Source of the DNA: Candidatus Thermochlorobacteriaceae bacterium
Lineage (GTDB): Bacteria > Bacteroidota > Chlorobiia > Chlorobiales > Thermochlorobacteraceae
NCBI GenBank assembly: GCA_029263855.1
Contig: JAJUFC010000005.1
Span: 62,001-126,000 of the forward strand
DNA length: 64,000 nucleotides
Direction of reading: 5' to 3'
Below, piece after piece: positions 55,476 through 63,565 of the stretch. The translations under genes and the position numbers were made by a program. The notes under the pieces were generated by a model that was not told the DNA's origin, searched no databases, and saw nothing but the letters and a program-made list of their open reading frames with translations. How positions within the stretch are numbered: position 1 is the first letter of the stretch; each line of letters begins with the position of its first letter.

Positions 55476-55832
55476 TTAATTAAAAAGTCCATATATTCCC
55501 CATAGCGCGCAGATACCTCCGCCAACTGTTACGGGCACAGCAAGAGGCGGAAAGAAATACGCCGCGACCCCTCCTATGGTCATTCCTAAGCAGAATCCCT
55601 CCATAAACGATCCGCCTCCAATTATTTCAGATAATTGCACATCCTGAATAATTCTTTTTGATTCTTGAATGGTATTCTCTGAATGCATTAGTTTCTGATG
55701 ACTTTTATCAGAAAAATAAAGGACTTGTTTAGTTTCACCTTCCTTTTCAGAATTGCCTGTTGAATGTATCAACTCTATACTCTTGAAGTTAAAGACCAAA
55801 GAAAATACCATTAAAAAAGTAGTGTATTTCAT
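55476..55832 (-). CDS. Secreted double-glycine peptide precursor 3
   Basis: 118 residues. A Sec-type hydrophobic start (1-16), a charged spacer (about 24-66), a double-glycine leader 'VQLSEIIGGG' (Leu67, Ser68, Glu69, Ile70, Ile71, Gly72-74) and a core of about 44 residues: Gly-rich and hydrophobic with Cys81 and Cys108, and a Pro-Pro at 95-96. The core alternates 'GMTIGGVAAYFFPPLAVPVT' and ends 'LWGIYGLFN'. Core and leader match the class II bacteriocin plan, but the length and added signal peptide are odd. A leader-type SD (AAAGGAA) precedes the ATG. Confidence 0.75.
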   Translation of the reverse strand: MKYTTFLMVFSLVFNFKSIELIHSTGNSEKEGETKQVLYFSDKSHQKLMHSENTIQESKRIIQDVQLSEIIGGGSFMEGFCLGMTIGGVAAYFFPPLAVPVTVGGGICALWGIYGLFN

Positions 55833-55867
55833 ATTTAAGTTCCTTTCTTTTGATTAAACTGAATAAA

Positions 55868-56143
55868 TTAAACGAATAGACCCACTCCGCACGATATGCC
55901 ACCAAGAACAATACCTATAGCAAGACCTTGCGGTCCCCCAAAAGCAAAAGCTGTAAGTAAAGTTCCACTGCATAATAGCCCGAATACCTCTACTGCAGAT
56001 GGACCCGTCCCATAAAAATAATCGAGCATATAATCATTCACAGATGTTGTTGCAACTTGGCTATGCTCAAAATGGATCGTTGCTGATGCAGAAGCGACGG
56101 TTAGCGTTGTCGCCATCAAGAAAAGGCAAATGATCTTTTTCAT
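55868..56143 (-). CDS. Secreted Gly-rich peptide precursor 2
   Basis: 91 residues. Sec signal (1-21, 'TLTVASASA'). The mature part has a polar stretch to about 44 ('HSQVATTSVNDYMLDYFYGTG'; Gly45 and Gly47 lie where the double-glycine would be), then a Gly-rich hydrophobic core with Cys58 and Cys85 and the end 'GGISCGVGLFV'. Without a clean GG site it could be processed differently or be an immunity-like partner, but the two-Cys core matches the peptides on either side. A strong SD (AAAGGAG) lies about 10 nt upstream. It lies 35 nt from peptide 3. Confidence 0.72.
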   Translation of the reverse strand: MKKIICLFLMATTLTVASASATIHFEHSQVATTSVNDYMLDYFYGTGPSAVEVFGLLCSGTLLTAFAFGGPQGLAIGIVLGGISCGVGLFV

Positions 56144-56196
56144 TTGAATTACTCCTTTTTAGTTTAAGTTATGTTAAGTGAAATTCAAAGAACAAA

Positions 56197-56424
56197 TTAA
56201 AGTCCGAAAATGCATCCAATCGTCGCGCCCGCGCAAATAATTGCGTTGAGAAGGTAGTAAGCCAGTGCTTTACATGCTTCGGGCAATCCACCAACGATGT
56301 TCATTAGTTCCACACCACTGAGGGTTTGCGCAAGGCTTTGCGCACTTGCCGTCTTCATTGCGACGGCAAACGCCAATGCTCCGATGAAAAGCAGGATTCT
56401 CGTTCTTACAGTCGCGTTCTTCAT
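56197..56424 (-). CDS. Secreted double-glycine peptide precursor 1
   Basis: 75 residues from ATG at 56424. Sec signal about 1-28 (ending 'KTASA'), then leader 'QTLSGVELMNIVGG' with Gly45-Gly46 and hydrophobic positions as in double-glycine leaders. A 29-residue core follows: 'LPEACKALAYYLLNAIICAG' then 'ATIGCIFGL'; Cys at 51, 64 and 71. An ATG at 56448 is in frame but gives a poorer signal. The whole 5' part lies in the MauE frame overlap. Probably a bacteriocin-like secreted peptide. Confidence 0.75.
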   Translation of the reverse strand: MKNATVRTRILLFIGALAFAVAMKTASAQSLAQTLSGVELMNIVGGLPEACKALAYYLLNAIICAGATIGCIFGL

Positions 56425-56845
56425 TGCTATGTTTGGTTGGTTGTTCAAAAAACTTCCGCAAAAGCCACGCGGAAGCGGTTATTAAAAAATTCCTCGCGAA
56501 ATCAAATCCAGTAACCAACTCGCTACGACTTCCAAAACAACCGCACGGCTCGTTTTTCAACATCAAAATCGCAAGCGCTATGGTGAAAACCGCCATTGTA
56601 AGCATAATGGCTTCCGAAGCACGCTTCACCGTAATATCCACGAGCAAGAGCGCCCCGAGTATCGCTTCCGCCAATACGACCGCCCATACAATCCCTTCCC
56701 TCGCCCATTCCGTCAATTCTATCGGTTCAAGGACTTTGGCGACGACTAACCCAAACTCCTCTTGCGAAAATCCTTTTTTTATTGCCGCATAGAGAAATAA
56801 CGTTCCGAGCAAGAGCCTCAATGCGGTTTGTGCAACCTTCTTCAT
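56270..56845 (-). CDS. MauE/DoxX-like membrane protein
   Basis: 191 residues as an open frame, but the family part is about 1-140: four helices ('VAQTALRLLLGTLFLYAAI', 'IVWAVVLAEAILGALLLVDI', 'MLTMAVFTIALAIL') and the CGCFG motif at 101-105 with Cys101 and Cys103. MauE proteins are thought to help make or maintain disulfides in the periplasm, alongside a TlpA/MauD-type thioredoxin, as here (4-nt overlap). Residues 141-191 are Arg/Cys/Asn-rich and out of frame with the peptide gene, whose ATG falls at codon 141. The tail may be incidental. Confidence 0.85.
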   Translation of the reverse strand: MKKVAQTALRLLLGTLFLYAAIKKGFSQEEFGLVVAKVLEPIELTEWAREGIVWAVVLAEAILGALLLVDITVKRASEAIMLTMAVFTIALAILMLKNEPCGCFGSRSELVTGFDFARNFLITASAWLLRKFFEQPTKHSNEERDCKNENPAFHRSIGVCRRNEDGKCAKPCANPQWCGTNEHRWWIARSM

Positions 56846-57333
56846 TGACTTGTCATCGGGTTTAGCGCTTGTTCAACCTTTAAGAGCGTTTCAAAATCTT
56901 TCTTTAACTTTTCAGCCGTAATCACGCCGAGATGCTTTTTTACCACAGTGCCTCGCTCATTCAAAAAGAAAATCTGAGGCGTAACGCTAAAATTCAACTC
57001 ATTTTCTTCTGAACGAAAAATCAAACCCTCTTGCCCAAGTTCAGTCAGCGGCTCATCAATCGATAAGAAGGTTGTTTTTTCGCGCCATTCAGGGTTTTCA
57101 AAAAATAAAGTATCCAAGTTTGCTTTCAGGATTTGGCAATGCGCGCATCCGTTTTTAACTACAATCAAGCACTGTCGTTGATTCAGATTCAAACCGTCCA
57201 CGCGAATAGGCGGAAAGGCGTCGCCTGCGGAAACCCTAACCTGCATCGTGGCTAAGTTGTAATAGTATCCAAAGGCGCTGGCAACTCCTGCGACCAACAA
57301 CAATAGCCCTGCAAGATAACCGTAACGATACAT
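56842..57333 (-). CDS. TlpA/MauD-like membrane-anchored thioredoxin
   Basis: 163 residues. N-terminal anchor helix (about 6-26), then thioredoxin-like domain with the redox motif C63-A-H-C66 ('KNGCAHCQILKAN') and a further Cys55. 'VTPQIFFLNERGTVVKKHLG' includes the cis-Pro ('VTP'). It works in the periplasm on protein thiols. Its position before MauE suggests the pair forms disulfides in the Cys-containing peptides encoded next. First gene of the minus-strand locus; the likely promoter lies in the 217 nt above, which also holds repeat copy 1. Confidence 0.88.
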   Translation of the reverse strand: MYRYGYLAGLLLLVAGVASAFGYYYNLATMQVRVSAGDAFPPIRVDGLNLNQRQCLIVVKNGCAHCQILKANLDTLFFENPEWREKTTFLSIDEPLTELGQEGLIFRSEENELNFSVTPQIFFLNERGTVVKKHLGVITAEKLKKDFETLLKVEQALNPMTSQ

Positions 57334-57388
57334 TCAAAGCGAATTGATGACATGGACAATTTCGTTTCAAAGCTAATGCGAGAAAAAA

Positions 57389-57535
57389 GGTTTGAACAGA
57401 AAGAGACGTTTTCTGTTTTAAGGCTAGGAATTGATTTTTTTGAGGGGAAAACATTAAAATCCAAATATTTTTAGAACGATTTCAAATTGGTTACTCTCTT
57501 TATGAGAACCCGAAACAGAGCACTGAAAAGGTTAA
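57389..57535 (+). repeat. Direct repeat copy 1 (decayed copy of the region before the xre gene)
   Basis: Near-identical to 60090-60297: shared GAACAGAAAGAGACGTTTTC, then TTGATTTTTTGAGG-like, GGGAAAAC/GAGAAAAC, TTCAAATTG and GAGAACCC/CGCGAACCC. Copy 1 lacks an internal 42-nt stretch present in copy 2. It ends at 'CTGAAAAGG' where copy 2 has the ATG of the xre gene. The two copies flank a segment of about 2.5 kb with the peroxidase, MITE-like element and lipoprotein. Confidence 0.75.
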
Positions 57536-57550
57536 AATTTTTGTTTATAA

Positions 57551-59163
57551 TTATTCAAAAACCTCGAAATCATAAACCTCATGCTTCGTGCAATAATTGC
57601 TGATTAGCATTGAATCATGAAGGTAAAATACAGAATCAAAATTTTCATCTCCTTTATCTACTGTTACTTTTTTTTGTTCAGTCTTAAACGTGTAACTAAT
57701 GCTTTCTAAAACCCCACTAGACCAATCAATAGTTTTTACAATTTCTTTCTTAATGTGATTATTTTGCATTTTTAGAATTTCAACGACATTTATATAATCA
57801 AATATAGGATTCGGTCCATCAAACAACACTTGCTCGCTTTCTCCAAAACTTAACTCTGTTTTTTTCTGATCATTAAAAGAAACTTTGAATTTTTTGGAAT
57901 CCACCCTTTCAATTTCTATTTTTATATTTAATTTTTCGCTCCTAAACGAAATTTTCACTTCTTTGTATCCAAGGCTATCATATACTATTATACAAAGTGG
58001 TTCGGCTTTAGGTTCAGCAATGAATCTGCCTATCTCAGTTATTCTTGTTTCAGATGCCCTTTTCTCAATCAAGTAGTCCTGCTCTTGATAAATTAAACCA
58101 TTTGTTTTAACGAAGGCTCGAATTTTCTTCATATTACTTTCTCCTGAATATCTTAAGTCTGATAAAGTTTTTATAAATGCTATTAGTTGTTTTTTTTCGT
58201 TTTTCGTTAAACCTAAATCGTTCGAGTACAAACTTGATGTATCCGTTCCCCTATCGTAAAAATCGATTACAGATTCTAAATTAGAATATCTCCCATCATG
58301 CATATATGGGTATGTTAAATCTGAGTTTATAAGAGAAGGCGTTCTAAACAAGTGCATATTTTCTTTCCCCTGCTCGACATTTCCTCTGCCATAATCATAA
58401 CCAAGCGTAAATCTCGTCTCTTTTTCATCAATATATGTTTCTGGAATAATTTTTCTTTTCGCAAGCCCGTTGTATCGAAAAGAGTTGTCAGTAAAATATT
58501 TTCCCAGATGACATTTACCACATCCGGGTTTGCCAAAAAACAATTCGTAGCCTCGCATTTCATCATTTGTGAAATTCAGAAATCCTTTTAGACACAAAGA
58601 AAATTTCGTTTCTTTTGTAGAAATCGTTGAAATGTATGAAACGATTGAATAAATTACAAATTTATCATAATCACAAGTGTCTGAAATAAAAAGATTACTG
58701 ACTGAATCTAAAAACACATCTTGTTTTATCGCATTTTTTATTGAGGTTGAATTGGCTGCTATTTCATTTTTTCCAAAAAGCGGTTGCTTGACTTGTTCAT
58801 ACAGATTTTTGGCTCTTCCGTCCCAAAAATAGTAGTCATAAAAACTTAAATTTAGCAGACTAGGTGTATTACGAGTCAAACTCCTACCTCTCGATAAGCT
58901 CACCTCAAAGCCATCTTGATAAAAATTATTAGGAACATGACAAGTTGCGCAGGAAACTTTCCCATCTTTTGATAATTTTTCACTTGCAAATAGTTTCTTG
59001 CCTGCCAAATAAAGAATTTTTTTCTTGAAGAATCATCAAGTTTATTTGCTCTTTCGCCCTTCTCGGTTCTGCAAGAACTTACTGTGAAGATTGATGCAAA
59101 AAAGAGCATTGCAGCCAAAATGTCTCGATAGTTTGAGCAAATTGACTTGACATAAGAATTCAT
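57551..59163 (-). pseudogene. MauG-like dihaem cytochrome c peroxidase, frameshifted near the N-terminus
   Basis: The first part (59163 down, about 40 residues) has a lipoprotein signal with lipobox 'FTVSSC', then 'KLDDSSRKK'. The main frame (59008 down, 485 residues) begins inside 'YLAGKKLFASEKLSKDGKVS', with two c-type haem sites CATCH and CGKCH, and 'TRNTPSLLNLSFYDYYFWDG' and 'RTPSLINSDLTYPYMHDGRY' as in MauG/CcpA peroxidases. The two frames meet at an A7 run (minus strand, about 59015-59021); an eighth A would join them to one 537-residue lipoprotein. The C-terminal about 180 residues are an extra domain unknown to me. The frameshift may be a sequencing loss. Confidence 0.7.
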
Positions 59164-59177
59164 CGTCAGCGTACAGA

Positions 59178-59459
59178 CTTAGGTCGTGTTGAAAAATTAA
59201 CATTTGCGTCTAACGCGCTTGAATAATAGACTCATAAAGTGCAATCCAAGCGGCAACGGTGATTTTAAAAGGAGCAACGAGAACCTTAGCCCTCCATTCT
59301 AACTGCGTCAGAGTTTTCACCCTCTCCTTTGACAAAGAACGGGTTAAAGGTAAGTTTATGAATCATGCCTGCATGGCAATGGCACGCGAAAATGCTTGAA
59401 AAGACAAGCAAGTTTAGGCTGTTGATGCGTCTCAACATAATTTGTCAACACAACATAAG
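59178..59459. mobile_element. MITE-like element with 22-bp imperfect inverted repeats
   Basis: Left end 59178-59199 (CTTAGGTCGTGTTGAAAAAT...) and right end 59438-59459 (reverse complement CTTATGTTGTGTTGACAAAT...) match in 19 of 22 positions and lie in inverted orientation 282 bp apart. No transposase of normal length lies between; a 41-residue open frame on the minus strand (about 59225-59347) has no recognised similarity. A flanking target duplication is not obvious. It could be a miniature element or an IS remnant. The stretch 59460-59609 holds no gene. Confidence 0.45.
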
Positions 59460-59609
59460 ATAAAATCAGACCGAAGCACATGTTCAAAATTCAAACATAG
59501 AAGTTTCGATGTTTTATATCAACATAAATTAAACAAATATTCTTACCTGTATCATCTACATAACCGCATCAAGAAATTTATTTTTACATAAATGACATAC
59601 AAATGTTGC

Positions 59610-60017
59610 CTAATTTTGATAAGGTCCTTGCTGATTCCAAGCCCACGAACGTTCAATATATGGGTTCTGATTTTGAGGGACATTAATTTCAGAGATTCCC
59701 TGCTGCTGTCCATAGTTAGGTTCAACAACTCTTATTGTCCCTCCATTACTAATCACAATATTTACCCGACCGTCATCTTTTGTTGTTCCGAGCAGTTGAC
59801 CTGTTTGGTTGTTATAGACTTTAGCACCTTCAACAGGAGTATTATCGCTCTGCATATAAACATACACATTAACCGTAATCAGTCTTTCTGCTGATGACAT
59901 TTGCAAATCGTCAGTCACAGGCGTGGCTGTATTATTTAAACTTTCTTTATCAGAACATCTGATGTTGATGAATAGAAAAAGCAGTATAAGGCAACTGATC
60001 GTCCTCGATGTAGGCAT
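59610..60017 (-). CDS. Small lipoprotein with carboxypeptidase-regulatory-like domain
   Basis: 135 residues. Lipobox 'INIRC' (Cys21) after a hydrophobic start; the body contains 'ITVNVYVYMQSDNTPVEGAK' and 'YNNQTGQLLGTTKDDGRVNI', a small Ig-like/carboxypeptidase-regulatory beta sandwich. The C-terminus is Asn/Gln/Pro-rich ('SEINVPQNQNPYIERSWAW'). Predicted on the outer membrane. No enzyme motif. It lies alone in the accessory segment between the repeats. Confidence 0.65.
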   Translation of the reverse strand: MPTSRTISCLILLFLFINIRCSDKESLNNTATPVTDDLQMSSAERLITVNVYVYMQSDNTPVEGAKVYNNQTGQLLGTTKDDGRVNIVISNGGTIRVVEPNYGQQQGISEINVPQNQNPYIERSWAWNQQGPYQN

Positions 60018-60089
60018 AAGTATAAAAATTTAGATTTTTTTGTTGACATTTGTCTTCATTCTGTTTACAGATGCGAAAATACAGAGAGC

Positions 60090-60297
60090 AAAGAGGATTG
60101 AACAGAAAGAGACGTTTTCTGTTTAGCAAAACACGCAAAAAGCGAAAACGAGATTTTCTGTTTTAAGTATGGGAGTTGATTTTTTGAGGAGAAAACGTTA
60201 ACATCAATAGGTTTATTAGTGCGGTTCCAAATTGATTGTTCCCTTTACGCGAACCCAATTTACGCGAACCCAAAACAAGCCAAAGCGATGAAAAGAA
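60090..60297 (+). repeat. Direct repeat copy 2 (upstream region of the xre gene)
   Basis: The more complete copy. Besides the parts shared with copy 1 it has an internal duplication: GACGTTTTCTGTTT (60111-60124) and GAGATTTTCTGTTTT (60150-60164), and a 15-nt tandem repeat TTTACGCGAACCCAA-like at 60244-60270. It runs into the start of the XRE gene at 60288. Same orientation as copy 1. Confidence 0.7.
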
Positions 60298-60518
60298 AAT
60301 GCCGCTACCGCAGGTTCGGCGCGCTCATTTACAAACGCCGACTTGAGATGAATCTTACCCAAGAACAACTCGCTGAGCTGCTCCAACTCTCCGTTCAACA
60401 GGTTCGCAACTATGAAAGCGGCAGATGTCGTCCGTCTTTGGTGCGCGTCGTTTTCTTATCAAGCAAAATGGAACTTCCCGTTGATTCGTTGGTGCAATCA
60501 TTTTCGCATGTGTTTTAG
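60288..60518 (+). CDS. XRE-family HTH DNA-binding protein
   Basis: 76 residues. 'GALIYKRRLEMNLTQEQLAE' then 'LLQLSVQQVRNYESGRCRPS' form a classical HTH_3 helix-turn-helix (Cro/C1 type), with basic start 'KRKCRYRR'. No extra ligand domain. The ATG at 60288 is chosen; the frame is open upstream to 60219, but that part falls in the repeat. It could regulate the accessory segment or be a phage-type repressor since a tape-measure-like gene lies 150 nt away in convergent orientation. Role not shown. Confidence 0.8.
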   Translation: MKRKCRYRRFGALIYKRRLEMNLTQEQLAELLQLSVQQVRNYESGRCRPSLVRVVFLSSKMELPVDSLVQSFSHVF

Positions 60519-60667
60519 CAAACGCTCTCTGTCCCGTCCTTGTTTTCTTTGCTCTTTTACGCTTTTGCCTCAATCATAGCCCGCGCTGACGCCTTCGAAC
60601 TTGTATTCATTGCCGACTATATCTTCACACATAGTTTGAAAAATTTTAACACGAGGTTTGAAAAAAG

Positions 60668-63418
60668 TCATCTCATCTCAACGACGCTCTTAAATGATTG
60701 CTCGTAGGCTAAAACAACATCGTATTGAGACGCTTTCGTCTCAACATTAACCGAGACAGGTATGTTAACATTCAACATTTTCCCTTTGTTGCGATTTGAA
60801 TAAGCTCGCCCAAATTCTGCCAATTGAACAGCGTTCAAAATCACCTCCATATCGACAGGTGAACCCGCGCGTTGCCCGTCTCCCACAACCGCGCCAAACG
60901 GCAATTTTGTGGGTTTGTCGAACATAGCTCCCGAAGCAAAAGACGGCTGCTGAATCATCCCTTGAAGCTGCGATGATAAAATCGCCGAAATCGCCGTGAT
61001 TCCGGTCGCTATCACAAGACTACCAATAAAATCGCCAGTGTTTTTTAAGTAAGCGAGCACGTATTCGGCGGCAAATTGCAAAGAAGCATTTGCGATAATT
61101 ACCGCTGTAGAAGCGGCGTGGTTTTGAGCGCGCAGTCTTTGTTGCTCTCGGTCAAGTTCAATTTCCTTTCGCTTGATTTCCTCAGCTTCTTTGCTTCGTT
61201 TTTTTTCTGCCTCTATAAAACGCTGATTCGCTTCGGCTTGTGAAATTTGATTGTCATTTAATGCCGATTGAATGCGACTTAAACTGTCAGCGTATTCTTC
61301 TTCATTCATCGCTTTAATCTCATCAAGTCGCTCTCTTTCTATCCGAATGCTTTCCTCTTTGCGTTCCCGTTCAATTCGCGCAGCCTCGGAATTAAATTCA
61401 AGCATAGAATTGATAACCTCCGCAACCGAGCCGCCGAGCCGCGAACCCATCTCAACGCCGCGCTCGCTTGCCCGAACCGCTTTCTCGCGAGCCAAACGGG
61501 CATTCTCAAGTCGCCGTTGCCCCTGATCTCTTTGAAACTGCGCGTTAAACTCGTCGTCTTTTTCATTGCCTGTTTTGGCATTCAAATCATCAACCAACTG
61601 TTGATATGTCAATAAATCTCGCTGATATTGCTCGATTCTATCAAGCGTCGGATTTAATTGCGAAATTTCGCTTTCGCTCTTTCCTTTTATAGCATCAAGA
61701 CGCGCTTGCTTTAACTTAACATCAAGAATCTCTCGCTCAATCTGCTTAATGCGCTCGCGCTGAGCGACTTGATTTGGTTGCAACTCTAAAATCTTTTTTT
61801 CCAACTCGAGCGCGCTTTGTTTTTGTCGAGTAATCTCTCCGTCAATCGATTCGCCGTCGCCATCGCTTGTTTTTTTCGCCAATTCAAGTCGTTTTTTTTC
61901 ATCTAACTTTGTCAAAAACTGCGTTAAAACCTCGCGGCGTTTTTTCAAATCATTGCCTTCGGACAAAAGGACGTTTTCAACGTCGATGTCGGTTAAATCA
62001 GATTGACCAGTCGCTTTTCGCAATGATACAATCTGATCTCGATACTGCTTATTATTGCGAAATTTCCGAAGCCTTTTGTCGTTCGCCGATAATTGCTGAT
62101 TCACTGACGTCAATTCCGCTTGCGCGATTTCTTTATCAAGGTCGGTGCCTTTTAGTTTCTTAATCTCTCGCTCTAACTTAACAACCTCTTCAATCCAATT
62201 TTCGTAACTTTTCTTGTTTTTATCGCTCTCTTTTTGAATGTCAGCGGAAACTTGCTTAGAAACGTCGCCGAATTGTTTTAATTGCTTTTTCGCGCTATTG
62301 AGTTGAGACTCAAGATTTTTACTCGATTCGGAAGCCTTGTCGGTTTGACTCGATAAGAACTGGAACAACGCCGCTAACCCGCCAACGGCAAGCGCGATTG
62401 AACCAATCGGAGAAGCGGCAATCGCCGCATTAAACATCGCCAAACCCGCCAAAGCCGCTCGCGCAGCGCCCGCAAACACCGCAAATGCAGCCACCGTTGC
62501 CGTCAGGCTGGACGGCAGCTGATTTATCATATCAAGAAGGGGCGCGAGGACTTTTAAGACGTTGCCAAACGCAACGTCAGCCTCTTTGCCGATTTTCGCG
62601 TTAAACTCTTGCAACTTATTGTTGAAAACCTGCTGTTGTCCCGCAGTCGTATTCATCATGTTGCCGTATTCACCGGCAACCTTCGAACCTTGTGTGATGA
62701 GCGCGCTCAAAATCGCTTGCGCTTTCTGCGCATCCGTCATCTTTTCCGCCGAAACCCCTATCTGCTTGCCATACTCCTTATACAAATCCATCGGATTTTT
62801 TTGGAACAGTTTATCGGTTCCTTCATCAATACCAAGCAAGGCTTGGTTCATTGCGACAAGGGCTTGTTCGGCATTTAAGCCCTGAGCGGCGGCGAGATCA
62901 AGAAGCGACTTTATTGCCTGCCCCGTTTTACCAACATCGCCAGCTTTCGCGGCAAGCTTTGAGACGGCAATCGTAAATTCGTTCGCTTGTTGCGTGTTGA
63001 GCTGATATGCGTTTTGGGTTTGTAGCGAGGTTTTAGCAAGAAACTCAAATGAAGTGCCTTGCAATTTCGCGGCAGCGACGAGTTTTCTCTTGGAGTTCTC
63101 GAGTTCGCGCGAAGCGTTGATTAAAGCGGCGTAATGAGAAACGACAGCCGCAACAGAGCCGCTGACAACCGCCAAGTTGGCGGCTAAATCCATCATACTG
63201 CGCCCGCTCGCATTCGCCGATGTTTGCGCTTTCTGAATCTCTAATTGCAATTCGCGCATCTCGCCTGCAAGGCGTTGAAACTCTTTAGAATCAATCTTTG
63301 AATTGTCAAACTCTTTTTTAAGTTGCGATAGTTTGGCTTGTAATTGAGAAATCGTTTTCTCAACTTGCGTTGCGTCGCCTGTTAGCGTAACGCCAAACTT
63401 TAACTGGTTCTTCGCCAT
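60668..63418 (-). CDS. Orphan phage tail tape-measure-like protein
   Basis: 916 residues from ATG at 63418 (an in-frame start at 63514 adds 32 residues without a match). N-terminal coiled coil ('ISQLQAKLSQLKKEFDNSK'), then 'AANLAVVSGSVAAVVSHYAA' and a tape-measure-type core (about 100-300, with 'SKLAAKAGDVGKTGQAIKSL', 'LDLAAAQGLNAEQALVAMNQ', 'AGEYGNMMNTTAGQQQVFNN'), a hydrophobic region (about 310-365) and a long charged coiled coil with a C-terminal globular end. No other phage structural gene lies beside it; the neighbours are an XRE gene and a TPR protein. It may be a prophage remnant or a reused tail fibre. Confidence 0.8.
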   Translation of the reverse strand: MAKNQLKFGVTLTGDATQVEKTISQLQAKLSQLKKEFDNSKIDSKEFQRLAGEMRELQLEIQKAQTSANASGRSMMDLAANLAVVSGSVAAVVSHYAALINASRELENSKRKLVAAAKLQGTSFEFLAKTSLQTQNAYQLNTQQANEFTIAVSKLAAKAGDVGKTGQAIKSLLDLAAAQGLNAEQALVAMNQALLGIDEGTDKLFQKNPMDLYKEYGKQIGVSAEKMTDAQKAQAILSALITQGSKVAGEYGNMMNTTAGQQQVFNNKLQEFNAKIGKEADVAFGNVLKVLAPLLDMINQLPSSLTATVAAFAVFAGAARAALAGLAMFNAAIAASPIGSIALAVGGLAALFQFLSSQTDKASESSKNLESQLNSAKKQLKQFGDVSKQVSADIQKESDKNKKSYENWIEEVVKLEREIKKLKGTDLDKEIAQAELTSVNQQLSANDKRLRKFRNNKQYRDQIVSLRKATGQSDLTDIDVENVLLSEGNDLKKRREVLTQFLTKLDEKKRLELAKKTSDGDGESIDGEITRQKQSALELEKKILELQPNQVAQRERIKQIEREILDVKLKQARLDAIKGKSESEISQLNPTLDRIEQYQRDLLTYQQLVDDLNAKTGNEKDDEFNAQFQRDQGQRRLENARLAREKAVRASERGVEMGSRLGGSVAEVINSMLEFNSEAARIERERKEESIRIERERLDEIKAMNEEEYADSLSRIQSALNDNQISQAEANQRFIEAEKKRSKEAEEIKRKEIELDREQQRLRAQNHAASTAVIIANASLQFAAEYVLAYLKNTGDFIGSLVIATGITAISAILSSQLQGMIQQPSFASGAMFDKPTKLPFGAVVGDGQRAGSPVDMEVILNAVQLAEFGRAYSNRNKGKMLNVNIPVSVNVETKASQYDVVLAYEQSFKSVVEMR

Positions 63419-63565
63419 GTTCAATCTTTGTTGGTATATCCTTTTTATCGTCTCGCTCTTCTTTCCGCCGCTGCTTTTAATCAGCGGACCGGTTACAATT
63501 TGGCTGTGCGTCAAGGAAACAGTAGAATGGTTTCAATCGCGAAATCACAAATTGAGCGAGAAGTC

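Noticed and set aside
63468-63487. Hairpin CCGCTG/CAGCGG before the tape-measure gene
   Set aside because: Only 6 bp with an 8-nt loop and no T-tract; too weak to call as a terminator or operator.
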